From Oceanirhabdus sp. W0125-5 (GTDB lineage: Bacteria; Bacillota; Clostridia; Clostridiales; Clostridiaceae), in the NCBI RefSeq assembly GCF_027938815.1, contig NZ_CP115913.1:1522001-1586000 (forward strand): a stretch of 64,000 nucleotides of DNA, given 5' to 3'. Positions within the stretch are counted from its first letter, which is position 1; every line of letters begins with the position of its first letter. The translations under genes were made by a program, and so were the position numbers. This document shows positions 40,516 to 49,195 of this stretch, one piece after another. Below the pieces are notes generated by a model that had not been told where the DNA came from, did no database searches, and worked only from the letters and a program-made list of their open reading frames with translations.

Positions 40516-40621
40516 TCTGAAAAATGTTGTAGGTTGATAGGGTTATAAAAACAATGATATGATTTAAATAGAAAATTAAGGAAATAACCATATGAATATT
40601 AAAATTGGGGGATGACTAAGT

Positions 40622-41692
40622 ATGCAAATAACTACTTTACCAAAAGATTATATAATAACAATGACAGATTTCACTGTTGATACATATTATTCTGATTTTA
40701 TATTAAGGGCTGTAAGGATTCAGAATACATCAAATCACCCTATGGAAATACAAGAAATTTCTTTTACAGTGAAAAAGAATGGACAAACTATAAAGAATTA
40801 CGCTTATTCAAGTGAGGCATTAAAGTTCTGGATACCAAGATGGAATAAGAAAATCCAAATATCAGATAGCCACCAGAGGGCAGCTTTGCTAGGTTCTAAG
40901 GAATTTTGGGATTACGATAGTTTAGCTAATAGTACCATATTGGAACCAGGTGAGGAAATAGGATTAAGAAACGAATACTTCCACATATTGTTTAATGAGT
41001 TGTTGGATGAGCTTCTTATTAAGGTTAAATATATACAAGAGGGAACTGAGCAGATAGCGAGCGAAAAAATTGATCTTGTTAGATATGAAAATAAGAATAA
41101 GTATACTTTCCCAGTTAAAGGAACATGGCAGGTTCAAGGAAATTTTGACTGCCTACTCGCTCATAGATGGAGGAACGCTGATGAGTTTGCATTTGACCTA
41201 ATTAAACTGGATGAAGACAATAGGCTGGTAGTTGATGAGAATAGGAAAGAAGAGGAGTTTCCTTGTTATGGAGAGGATGTTTACGCCATTGCTGATGGAG
41301 TGGTGGTTCAGGTTTATGAAGAGATGAAAGAATGTACTATAGGAATGAGCACAGAGGAAGAGAAAAAAATAGAAGAGATTGATGGATATTGGCCAGTGAT
41401 TACAGGCAATATTGTAACAATTGAACATGAAGGGGGAGAGTACTCTCAGTATGATCATCTTGTTTATAAGAGTGTGAACCTAAAGGTTGGAGATAAAGTA
41501 AAACAAGGTCAGGTTATCGGAAGGGTTGGAAACACAGGTATGTCAAACGGGCCTCACCTTCACTTTGAATTATCAAGTGGTCCTAATGAAGAGGCAAGAA
41601 GTTTTCCTTGTTTCTTTACTAATATCGAGAATCAATTTGGAAGTCCAATTGAGATTATTACTGAAGAATATACTATCGTAAATGCTGAATAG
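40622..41692 (+). CDS. M23-family metallopeptidase
   Basis: 356 residues. The C-terminal LytM/M23 domain has the first zinc ligand region HRWRNADEFAFDLIKLD, the metal-binding histidine NGPHLHFELSSGPNE, and the YAIADGVVVQVYEE strand typical of the family. The N-terminal 170 residues look like a beta-sandwich without a signal peptide, unusual for a peptidoglycan hydrolase; it may act inside the cell or be exported another way. Confidence 0.85.
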   Translation: MQITTLPKDYIITMTDFTVDTYYSDFILRAVRIQNTSNHPMEIQEISFTVKKNGQTIKNYAYSSEALKFWIPRWNKKIQISDSHQRAALLGSKEFWDYDSLANSTILEPGEEIGLRNEYFHILFNELLDELLIKVKYIQEGTEQIASEKIDLVRYENKNKYTFPVKGTWQVQGNFDCLLAHRWRNADEFAFDLIKLDEDNRLVVDENRKEEEFPCYGEDVYAIADGVVVQVYEEMKECTIGMSTEEEKKIEEIDGYWPVITGNIVTIEHEGGEYSQYDHLVYKSVNLKVGDKVKQGQVIGRVGNTGMSNGPHLHFELSSGPNEEARSFPCFFTNIENQFGSPIEIITEEYTIVNAE

Positions 41693-41708
41693 AAAATAAA
41701 GGTTAGCA

Positions 41709-41740
41709 TAAAAAACACAACATCATGTTGTGTTTTTTTA
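41709..41740. terminator. Bidirectional terminator
   Basis: AAACACAACAT/ATGTTGTGTTT stem with T7, between the convergent M23 and MATE genes; same hairpin family as the ssrA terminator. Confidence 0.88.
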
Positions 41741-43063
41741 ATATAAGTAATTTTTTTTATATCTTTTTAAAAAGAATAATGTTACAAAGAGTGAAGAAAA
41801 CTCAGCAAAGGGAACTACTAACCATAATCCATTTAATTTAAAAAGGTTGGGTAAAATCATAAAACCAATAATACAAAATACAAAGGTTCTAGAAAAAGAC
41901 AGTACTGCTGAAACCTTACCGTTAGATAAAGCTGTAAATAGCCCAGAGGTATAAAGATTCAACCCCGTAGCTAAAAATGAAAAAGCAAAGATTTTAAATC
42001 CCTTCAAAGTTATATTATATACAATATTTGTTTTGGAGATAAATATATTAACAATGCATGGAGAGAAAACAAAACAAATAATAAATATAATTATTGAGGA
42101 TATAAATACAAAAACTTTTGAATATGAATGATACTCCGTAATTTTTTTAGTATTCTTAGCTCCATAATTAAAACTAATAACAGGCGAGACACCTGCTATA
42201 TGTCCTAAATAGATCGAAGTCATTACGAATTGGATGAACAATATTATTGTAATTGCTGCCACTCCATTTTCACCTGCATATTTTAAAGCTATGTAATTAA
42301 AAAATAATGTGGTTATTGCTGCAGATATCTGAGTTACCATTTCAGATGAACCATTATACATAGTATCTTTCAATAATTTTAAATCTAATAAGGGTTTAAC
42401 ATATTTTAATGTGGATTTTTTACTTATAAAATATAATGCACATAAAGTAGTTGAAAAAACTGATCCTATAAGGGTTGATAAAGCAGCACCTTTAATACCA
42501 AAATTCAATTGATAAATGAATACATAATTAAGTATTAAATCAATTAATCCTCCTAATATAGATGCAAGTAGACTAAAGTTAAAGGCTCCATCCACTCTAG
42601 TAAAATACTCAAAAACCATCTTTAGTATATAGAAAGGAGCGCATAACAAAATTATTATTCCGTAGCTTTTACAATACTTCATTAAAGTTTCTGTAGCGCC
42701 TAAAAAAGAAAACAACTTTTCATTAAATGCAAGTCCTATAATACTAAAAATAACCCCAATTATTAAAGAAAATAAAAGAATTAAAGAGAATCTATTATTG
42801 GCTTCTTTTAAGTTATTTTGCCCTAATGAGATAGATATTAAAGCACTCCCACCAGTTGCAAACATAACGCCTATTCCACATAATAGGTTTATCATAGGGA
42901 GTATTATATTAATGCTAGCTAAGGCATCAGAGCCAATTTTGTGAGATACAAACACACCATCCATAATTGTATACAATGATAAAAAAAGCATAGATAGAAT
43001 GGGTGGAGATATAAATTTAAAGAATTCCTTAAATGATGTTTTCTGTGAAAATGTATTTTCCAT
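41738..43063 (-). CDS. MATE-family multidrug efflux transporter
   Basis: 441 residues, about 12 membrane helices. Typical MATE segments: SMLFLSLYTIMDGVFVSHKIG, a GIGVMFATGGSALISISLGQ helix and HIAGVSPVISFNYGAKNTKK. Exports cationic drugs with Na+ or H+. TAGGAGGA precedes the ATG. It is transcribed divergently from a MerR regulator, whose spacer-type promoter drives this gene. Confidence 0.92.
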   Translation of the reverse strand: MENTFSQKTSFKEFFKFISPPILSMLFLSLYTIMDGVFVSHKIGSDALASINIILPMINLLCGIGVMFATGGSALISISLGQNNLKEANNRFSLILLFSLIIGVIFSIIGLAFNEKLFSFLGATETLMKYCKSYGIIILLCAPFYILKMVFEYFTRVDGAFNFSLLASILGGLIDLILNYVFIYQLNFGIKGAALSTLIGSVFSTTLCALYFISKKSTLKYVKPLLDLKLLKDTMYNGSSEMVTQISAAITTLFFNYIALKYAGENGVAAITIILFIQFVMTSIYLGHIAGVSPVISFNYGAKNTKKITEYHSYSKVFVFISSIIIFIICFVFSPCIVNIFISKTNIVYNITLKGFKIFAFSFLATGLNLYTSGLFTALSNGKVSAVLSFSRTFVFCIIGFMILPNLFKLNGLWLVVPFAEFSSLFVTLFFLKRYKKNYLY

Positions 43064-43100
43064 ATATAATCCTCCTAAAGTTTAAATATTTACTAAGAGA

Positions 43101-43131
43101 ATAATAAGGTATATAGTAACTATATAGTCAA
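43101..43131 (-). promoter_or_regulatory. MerR-type promoter/operator of the MATE gene
   Basis: On the minus strand: TTGACT, a 19-base spacer, TATTAT. The long spacer holds a dyad ATATAGT-T-ACTATAT, exactly where MerR proteins bind and untwist the DNA. Confidence 0.85.
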
Positions 43132-43158
43132 GGAGTTTATTGAAAGGAATTTATAAAT

Positions 43159-43989
43159 ATGAGAAATGAAGAGTATTTTACTACAGGAGAATTTGCAAAG
43201 CTGTCAAATGTATCTAAACAAACTTTAATTTATTATGATAAATCTGGGGTGTTTTCTCCTATATATAAAGATGAACATAATTTCAGGTACTATTCTTTAG
43301 AACAATTCGAGGCATTAGATACATTAATAAGCCTTAGGGAAATTGGGGTACCACTAAAAGAGATTAAGGCATATCTAAGTGATAAAGATATGGAAAGTTT
43401 ATCAGAGTTGCTAAAGAATAAAAATGAAGAAATAAAGAAGCAAATCAATAAGTTAAAACATATTAGTACCAAAATAGAAAATAAATCTTTAAAGTTAGAA
43501 AAAGCTATAGAACAGCAATTTATTCAAGAACCTTACTTTAAAAGATGTGATACGACCTATATTTTAACTTCTAGTGTTGAGAGTGATGATTATAAAAAAA
43601 TAATGGTAAAAATTATTGATTTTATTAATTACTGCAGAGATAAAGAGGAGTTTGATAATGGAAATCCTATTGGAGGTATAATAAAAAAAGAAGACATACT
43701 AAGGGGCAAGTTTAATAAGATAAAGGAAATATATATTATTATTGATAGTAAAACTTTAAAGGATAATGAAAGGGCTAGACAAGAGGGAATGTATGCATGC
43801 ATTAATCATAGGGGTGGTTATGATACAACACATATTTCATATAAAAAGTTAATAGAGTTTATAGAAAAGAGTGGATATGAGATTATAGGAGATGCTTATG
43901 AAAATGAACTTATAGGATATCTTTCAGCGCAATCACAGGAGGAATATTTGATAGAGTTGTCTATACAAGTGCGAAAAGTTATAAATTAA
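43159..43989 (+). CDS. MerR-family regulator with effector-binding domain
   Basis: 276 residues. N-terminal winged helix (FTTGEFAKLSNVSKQTLIYY, HNFRYYSLEQFEALDTL, IGVPLKEIKAYL), a long coiled coil (95-125) and a C-terminal GyrI/BmrR-like ligand domain (MYACINHRGGYDTTHISYKK). It should sense a drug and activate the divergent MATE pump. Confidence 0.88.
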   Translation: MRNEEYFTTGEFAKLSNVSKQTLIYYDKSGVFSPIYKDEHNFRYYSLEQFEALDTLISLREIGVPLKEIKAYLSDKDMESLSELLKNKNEEIKKQINKLKHISTKIENKSLKLEKAIEQQFIQEPYFKRCDTTYILTSSVESDDYKKIMVKIIDFINYCRDKEEFDNGNPIGGIIKKEDILRGKFNKIKEIYIIIDSKTLKDNERARQEGMYACINHRGGYDTTHISYKKLIEFIEKSGYEIIGDAYENELIGYLSAQSQEEYLIELSIQVRKVIN

Positions 43990-44094
43990 ATTTTGTTATA
44001 GTAAGTAAAGAGTATGATTATATTAAATTACAAAAAGATTACTACTAATGATATAATGATTAAAGATTATTAAAAATAAAAGACAAGAGATTGG

Positions 44095-45315
44095 ATGGAG
44101 AAGATGAAAAAAGAAATTACTGTAAAGGTGAAATCAAGATTTGTAGATAAATTTAAAAGTGGATATCCATTAATTTTCAAAGAGGCAATAATAAATATTG
44201 ATGTTTTTGAAAAAGAAGGGGACATAGTTAAGCTAGTAGATGAAAGAAATAAATTTATCGGAAGAGGATATTATGGAAAACAAAATAAAGGATATGGATG
44301 GATTCTTAGTAGAAAAGAAAATATAAAAATAGATATAAAGTTTTTTGAAAATAAGATAGTTTCTGCTTTAAATAAGAGAGTCTCTCTTTATAAAAGTCGT
44401 GACACAAATGCATTTAGAGTCTTTAATGGTGAGGGAGACGGTATAGGTGGTTTAACTATTGACTATTTTGACGGTTATTACTTAATAAATTGGTATAGTA
44501 AAGGTATTTACAAGTTTAGAGATTGTGTCATTAATTCATTAAAGAGATTGGTTGAATTCAAGGGTATTTATCAAAAAAAGAGATTTGATGAACAAGGTAA
44601 ATATATTGAAGAGGATGGATTTGTACTTGGTGAAAGAGGTCAATTTCCCATTATTGTAAAAGAAAACGGAGTAAACTTTGCGGTATATTTGAATGAAGGT
44701 GCAATGGTTGGAGTGTTTTTGGATCAAAGAAATGTAAGAAATACTATTAGAAACAAGTATTCAAAAGGAAAGACAGTTTTAAATACATTTTCTTATACAG
44801 GTGCCTTCTCAGTATATGCAGCTTTAGGCGGAGCAAAAAAAACAACCAGTGTTGATCTTGCCAATAGAAGTTTAGCAAAGACAATCGAACAATTTAGCAT
44901 AAACGGAATAGATTATGAAGCTCATGATATAGTGGTGGAAGATGTGTTTAATTACTTTAAGTATGCTTTAAAGAAAGAGTTGAAGTTTGATGTAGTTATA
45001 CTTGATCCTCCGAGTTTTGCTAAATCAAAGAAGTTTAAATTTAGTGCAGCTACTGATTATAAAAATCTTTTAAAAGAAGCTATAGGCATTACAGAAGATA
45101 ATGGAGTAATAGTAGCATCAACCAATTGTAGTTCTTTTGGAATGACAAAATTTAAAGGTTTTATCCAGGAGGCATTCAAAGAAATGCATGGTAAGTACAA
45201 GATTTTAGAGGAGTTTTCACTACCATCAGATTTTAGAACAAATAAGGAGTATGAAGAAAGTAACTATCTTAAAGTTGTATTTATCAAGAAAATCAAAGGG
45301 GAGTACTTAAATTAG
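44095..45315 (+). CDS. RlmI-type 23S rRNA (cytosine-C5)-methyltransferase
   Basis: 406 residues. PUA domain at the N-terminus (VKSRFVDKFKSGYPLIFKEA), an EEHEE-like linker, then a SAM fold: TVLNTFSYTGAFSVYAALGG, a VDLANRSL acidic loop, and catalytic motif DVVILDPPSFAKSK. The RlmI/YwbD group methylates 23S rRNA; the exact nucleotide is inferred from family. ATG at 44095 or 44104; neither has a clearly better site. Confidence 0.85.
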   Translation: MEKMKKEITVKVKSRFVDKFKSGYPLIFKEAIINIDVFEKEGDIVKLVDERNKFIGRGYYGKQNKGYGWILSRKENIKIDIKFFENKIVSALNKRVSLYKSRDTNAFRVFNGEGDGIGGLTIDYFDGYYLINWYSKGIYKFRDCVINSLKRLVEFKGIYQKKRFDEQGKYIEEDGFVLGERGQFPIIVKENGVNFAVYLNEGAMVGVFLDQRNVRNTIRNKYSKGKTVLNTFSYTGAFSVYAALGGAKKTTSVDLANRSLAKTIEQFSINGIDYEAHDIVVEDVFNYFKYALKKELKFDVVILDPPSFAKSKKFKFSAATDYKNLLKEAIGITEDNGVIVASTNCSSFGMTKFKGFIQEAFKEMHGKYKILEEFSLPSDFRTNKEYEESNYLKVVFIKKIKGEYLN

Positions 45316-45334
45316 AGAGATTCATCAACAAATT

Positions 45335-45362
45335 TAACCACGACAGTATGTCGTGGTTTATT
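45335..45362 (+). terminator. Terminator
   Basis: AACCACGAC/GTCGTGGTT stem around AGTAT; nearly the same stem as the ssrA terminator, with a weaker T-tract. Confidence 0.8.
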
Positions 45363-45611
45363 TATTAGTAGAGTAATACTTAAAGACGTTTTAAGTTGAA
45401 ATTTTTTACTGTTAAAATATTATAAATAGCAAGAATTTTATTTAATAATTTTAGGAAAGTTAGTTAAGCATTGTACATAATGGGAAAATGGGCTCAATAA
45501 AATGAAATTACAATTGGGAATAACAAATATATTTATAGAAATAATAAATTAAGAGGTGTTTATTTATTAAAATCACACCAAAATATTATTGAACAAAGGA
45601 GAGAAGATAAT

Positions 45612-45839
45612 ATGAAACCGAACAAAGATGATAGAAGAGATAACGTAGAAAGAATTCAATACAATATTGATAAGACTATACAAAACTATCGTTTAGCAGA
45701 AGAGATGATTGAAATAACAGATGATGAAAAGACGAAAGAAGCATTGGAAGCTAAAAATGATAGAAGATTAGAATCTCTTGCAGGTATGAGAAGTGAAATT
45801 AAAGACGAAGCAGAAGCTAGACAAAAGGGATATAAATAA
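45612..45839 (+). CDS. tlp: Small acid-soluble spore protein Tlp
   Basis: 75 residues, highly charged and without cysteine: MKPNKDDRRDNVERIQYNID...NYRLAEEMI...LEAKNDRRLESLAGMRSEIK. This is the Tlp family of spore-core proteins, normally expressed in the forespore under sigma-G. AAAGGAGAG precedes the ATG. The 230 bases upstream, after the terminator, hold no other gene. Confidence 0.92.
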   Translation: MKPNKDDRRDNVERIQYNIDKTIQNYRLAEEMIEITDDEKTKEALEAKNDRRLESLAGMRSEIKDEAEARQKGYK

Positions 45840-45937
45840 AGTTTATTATTATATTTTAACGAATAGTAAGTATCACTGAAAAAAGTGATACTTTTTTTGT
45901 TATAATTAAAAAATGAAAACTAAAGGAGGAGAATTAT

Positions 45938-46264
45938 ATGCCGCAGTTAAAATTTAGAGGAATTAAAAAAGAAAATATAATTAATATCAGTGAACAACTT
46001 TTAAAAGATCTTGTAGATATAGTAGGATGTCCTGAAGATTATTTCACATTTGAACATATACATAGTGATTTTATATTTAAAGGTGAAGAGGTTGAAGGTT
46101 ATCCTTTTGTTGAGATGGCTTGGTTTGATAGAGGTCAAGAGGTTAGAGATAAAGTTGCCAAAGCTGTAACTACATATATTCAAGGAGAAGGATATAAGGA
46201 TGTTGATATGTTTTTTGTAACATTGAAAGAAGATAGTTATTATGAGAATGGGGAGCATTTTTAG
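45938..46264 (+). CDS. DUF1904 family protein
   Basis: 108 residues: MPQLKFRGIKKENIINISEQ, a CPEDYFTFEHI segment and a C-terminal FFVTLKEDSYYENGEHF. The fold is tautomerase-like with an N-terminal Met-Pro, but no activity is established for the family. AAAGGAGG precedes the ATG. Confidence 0.85.
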   Translation: MPQLKFRGIKKENIINISEQLLKDLVDIVGCPEDYFTFEHIHSDFIFKGEEVEGYPFVEMAWFDRGQEVRDKVAKAVTTYIQGEGYKDVDMFFVTLKEDSYYENGEHF

Positions 46265-46287
46265 AGTTTGAATAAATATTATTTTGA

Positions 46288-46323
46288 TGCCTAGGAGAGA
46301 AGAAGTTTTCCTAGGTATTTCTT
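46288..46323 (+). terminator. Terminator of the DUF1904 gene
   Basis: CCTAGGA/TCCTAGG stem and a T-rich tail. Confidence 0.7.
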
Positions 46324-46755
46324 TTGATTTTTTAGTGTAGTTATGATAATTAGGAAAAAGTATATACTTTTAATAAAAGATTTAAAAATTCAGAAAATTG
46401 CATCATTAAAAGAAGTGATAAATTAAGAAAAATGTAAAATAATTTATTTTATTATACTTCTTAATTTTACATATTTCGCGCAAAATTTGTAATATAATAA
46501 AAATGTAGATTTTGTAAGTTTTTGATGATTTTATGTGAAAATTCATGGATGCTAGGGGAATTGAATAATTTTAGTATCTCAATGAATGTAGGGGTTTAAA
46601 ATTATATTAGTTTTTGAATTGATAACTTAGGATGAAGACTTTAATTCAGAATCTAAGCAAAAGCTTTTATTATCTATAATATTTTTTCAAACTCATGAAA
46701 TTTGGGTGAATGGAAAAAATATATTTTAAAACATTAAAAATTAGGGGTGACGTGG
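46324..46755 (+). other. Long AT-rich leader before the secreted protease
   Basis: About 430 bases without a gene. A TATAAT near 46493 could be a -10 element, but I find no good -35. I see no riboswitch I can name; GCAAAAGCTTTTATT near 46658 is a weak hairpin. Confidence 0.4.
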
Positions 46756-48858
46756 ATGAGAAAAAGATTATCAATTGCTTTAACTTTAGCTTTAGGTTTT
46801 GGTATGCTCACGAATGTAGGAGTTACAGAAGTAGAAGCAACCACACTTAATGAGAAACCAGTTGAGTCTATGAGAAGTTTAGATGCTGGTATTAATTTAA
46901 GAGAATTAGAAAATGATGCAGAGTATATGAAAGATGCTTTAGAGCAGATAAAAGAAAATGCATCAAAAATTAATTTTAATGAGGAACAGACAGAAAAAGC
47001 AGAAGAAGATACTGACAGTAACTTCACATTTAATGGAGGTTCTAAATATTTCTTAGGAATGGAGAAAGAATTTATTTTATGTACACTAAGAAGTGTTGGA
47101 GAAAATGTTGAAGTTTGGGTAGCAAATGATTTGTCTTATGGATATGATAGACCTGCAGATGTTGTTACACAAAAGCATGCAGATATGATGAGAGATGAAT
47201 TTGAAAATAAAATATATAAGAAAGATACTGAGTTCTTTGGTAATGAAGATTACCATGATGGAACAAATTCAATGCTAGAAGCTGCTGGATATGTTCCAGA
47301 GGGATATTATAAATCAGAAACAGGTAAGAATATCATACTAATAACAAATGTAAAAGATGATTCATATTATCAAGATGTTAACACATTTGTTGCTGGATTC
47401 TATTGGGGATTAATTGAAAGATATATTGATAGAAACATTATAACAATAGATTCTTTTGCATTACATGCTAGAATGCCTAATGATAATCCAAAATGGCAAG
47501 ATTTCCAATATGATATCTTTGGAACAGTAGCACATGAATATCAACACTTGATTCATGATGATAATGATTCTGCTGAAGAAACTTGGATTAATGAAGGTAT
47601 GTCAGATTTTGCACAATATCTTTGTGGATATGGACATAGTACAAGCCATGTTAATGCTTTTATAGAGAAACCAGAAAACTCATTATTAATTTGGGGAGAC
47701 TATAAAGGTACTGAAATCTTAGCTGATTATGGACAAGCATACTTGATGCAATTATATTTAAATGACCACTATGGCAAAGACTTCGTAAGAACATTAGCTA
47801 CAAATGGAGAGCATCAGGGTATTGAAAGTGTTAATGATGTATTAGCTAAATTTAATACAGGAATTGATTTTGAAGAACTATTTAGAAGATTTACTATTGC
47901 ATGTGCAATAGATGATCCAAAGACAGAAAATGGTATATATAATTTTGATAGTATTGATTTAAAAATAAATTATGAAACAGCAAAATTAAATGATAAAGAT
48001 GGTGTACCAGCATGGGGTGCAGATTATAAGGAAATTCTAAAAGCTAATAAGATTCATGATATTAAAATAGATGGTATGGATTTATTACCTATACCTTGGA
48101 GAGTTGAGAATGATCCGTTAGGAAGCGAAGAAAAAGTTCTTTGGGGTAATAATGGAAATAACAAAGATAATTTCTTAGTATTAGAAGCAGATTTAACAAA
48201 TGTAACTAAAGCAACTTTAAAATTTGATAACTACTATCAAATAGAAGAAGCTTGGGATTTTGGAATGGTTCAAGTATCTGTTGATAATGGTAAGAGTTGG
48301 ATTTCACTTGAAAATGAATATACAACTTCTGAACATGATCCTAATGCAGCTGATAATATTGTAGCAAACTTACCTGGATTTACTGGAATGAGCGGTGAAC
48401 AGTGGAAATCTGAATCATTTGATTTAAGTAAATATGCAGGTCAGAAGATTCATGTTGCATTCAGATACATGACAGACCCAGGTACTAATGAAGCTGGATG
48501 GTTCATTGATAACATTGAAATCCCTGAGATTCAATATTCTAATGATTGTAGTTCAATTGAAGGATTTGTGAATATTAAACAATTAGAAGGTAAGTATGTT
48601 GAATATGCACTTAGCTTTATTAACGAAAAGTTAGATGAAGAGACTAATGAATATAAGTATAGTGTATTAAATATTGACCCTATGAATGTAGTTGAAGATG
48701 AGGCTATACAGCTTAAAAAATTCTTAAGCGGTGGAAGAAATTACATGATAGTTTGGTATGCAGCAGCTTCAGATTCAAAAGATTATGTGCCATTTAGTTA
48801 TGAAATAACAACTAAAAGTGAGTATGCTAAAAATAAAAAAGGTAAAAATAAGAAATAA
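46756..48858 (+). CDS. Secreted zinc metalloprotease, immune-inhibitor-A/M6-like
   Basis: 700 residues. The signal peptide is MRKRLSIALTLALGFGMLTN up to about Ala28. The zinc motif VAHEYQHLIHD (about residue 260) is followed by TWINEGMSDFAQYL, giving an HExxH...E gluzincin-like layout. A beta-sandwich C-terminal domain (WKSESFDLSKYAGQKIHVAF, DNIEIPEI) resembles the MAM/choice-of-anchor domains of such proteases. It ends in a basic lysine tail. AGGGGTG precedes the ATG; an upstream GTG frame start is less likely. Confidence 0.85.
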   Translation: MRKRLSIALTLALGFGMLTNVGVTEVEATTLNEKPVESMRSLDAGINLRELENDAEYMKDALEQIKENASKINFNEEQTEKAEEDTDSNFTFNGGSKYFLGMEKEFILCTLRSVGENVEVWVANDLSYGYDRPADVVTQKHADMMRDEFENKIYKKDTEFFGNEDYHDGTNSMLEAAGYVPEGYYKSETGKNIILITNVKDDSYYQDVNTFVAGFYWGLIERYIDRNIITIDSFALHARMPNDNPKWQDFQYDIFGTVAHEYQHLIHDDNDSAEETWINEGMSDFAQYLCGYGHSTSHVNAFIEKPENSLLIWGDYKGTEILADYGQAYLMQLYLNDHYGKDFVRTLATNGEHQGIESVNDVLAKFNTGIDFEELFRRFTIACAIDDPKTENGIYNFDSIDLKINYETAKLNDKDGVPAWGADYKEILKANKIHDIKIDGMDLLPIPWRVENDPLGSEEKVLWGNNGNNKDNFLVLEADLTNVTKATLKFDNYYQIEEAWDFGMVQVSVDNGKSWISLENEYTTSEHDPNAADNIVANLPGFTGMSGEQWKSESFDLSKYAGQKIHVAFRYMTDPGTNEAGWFIDNIEIPEIQYSNDCSSIEGFVNIKQLEGKYVEYALSFINEKLDEETNEYKYSVLNIDPMNVVEDEAIQLKKFLSGGRNYMIVWYAAASDSKDYVPFSYEITTKSEYAKNKKGKNKK

Positions 48859-48873
48859 GTTAAGAAACTAGAA

Positions 48874-48924
48874 AAACCTGATTTAATAGAGAGAATTATA
48901 ATCTGTTAAATCGGGTTTTATTTT
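48874..48924 (+). terminator. Terminator of the protease gene
   Basis: AAACCTGATTTAA pairs with TTAAATCGGGTTT, then a T-rich tail. Confidence 0.8.
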
Positions 48925-48980
48925 AATGCATAAAGTTAAGTAATTATAGTAAGAATTGTGTGGCTACATATATACTTACA

Positions 48981-49009
48981 TTTACTTTTTAATTAAAAAG
49001 AAATATAAT
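48981..49009 (+). promoter_or_regulatory. Promoter of the Pel-type operon
   Basis: TTTACT, 17-base spacer, TATAAT. The predicted leader is about 180 bases; no other promoter of this quality precedes the operon. Confidence 0.65.
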
Positions 49010-49170
49010 AATACTAAGAAAAGTATAAGAAAAATGAGAGAAATAGTCGTAAGACGGTAGAAAAATAATGGGTAACATGTGGAAAATATATAAAAATAAG
49101 CAAAAATGAAACAAAAAAAGGAAATATGTGATAAAAATTGAAAAGGTGTAATATATTCAATAAGTTGTTA

Positions 49171-49187
49171 CCTAATATTTTAGGAGG
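49171..49187 (+). promoter_or_regulatory. Hairpin over the first ribosome-binding site of the operon
   Basis: CCTAA-TATT-TTAGG overlaps the AGGAGG ribosome-binding site (49182-49187) of the first gene, so folding would hide part of it. Confidence 0.45.
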
Positions 49188-49195
49188 TATTACGT

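Noticed and set aside
48859-49195. c-di-GMP riboswitch before the Pel operon
   Set aside because: I looked because the operon encodes a c-di-GMP receptor, but no GEMM-I or GEMM-II core motif is visible; only a short hairpin over the ribosome-binding site.
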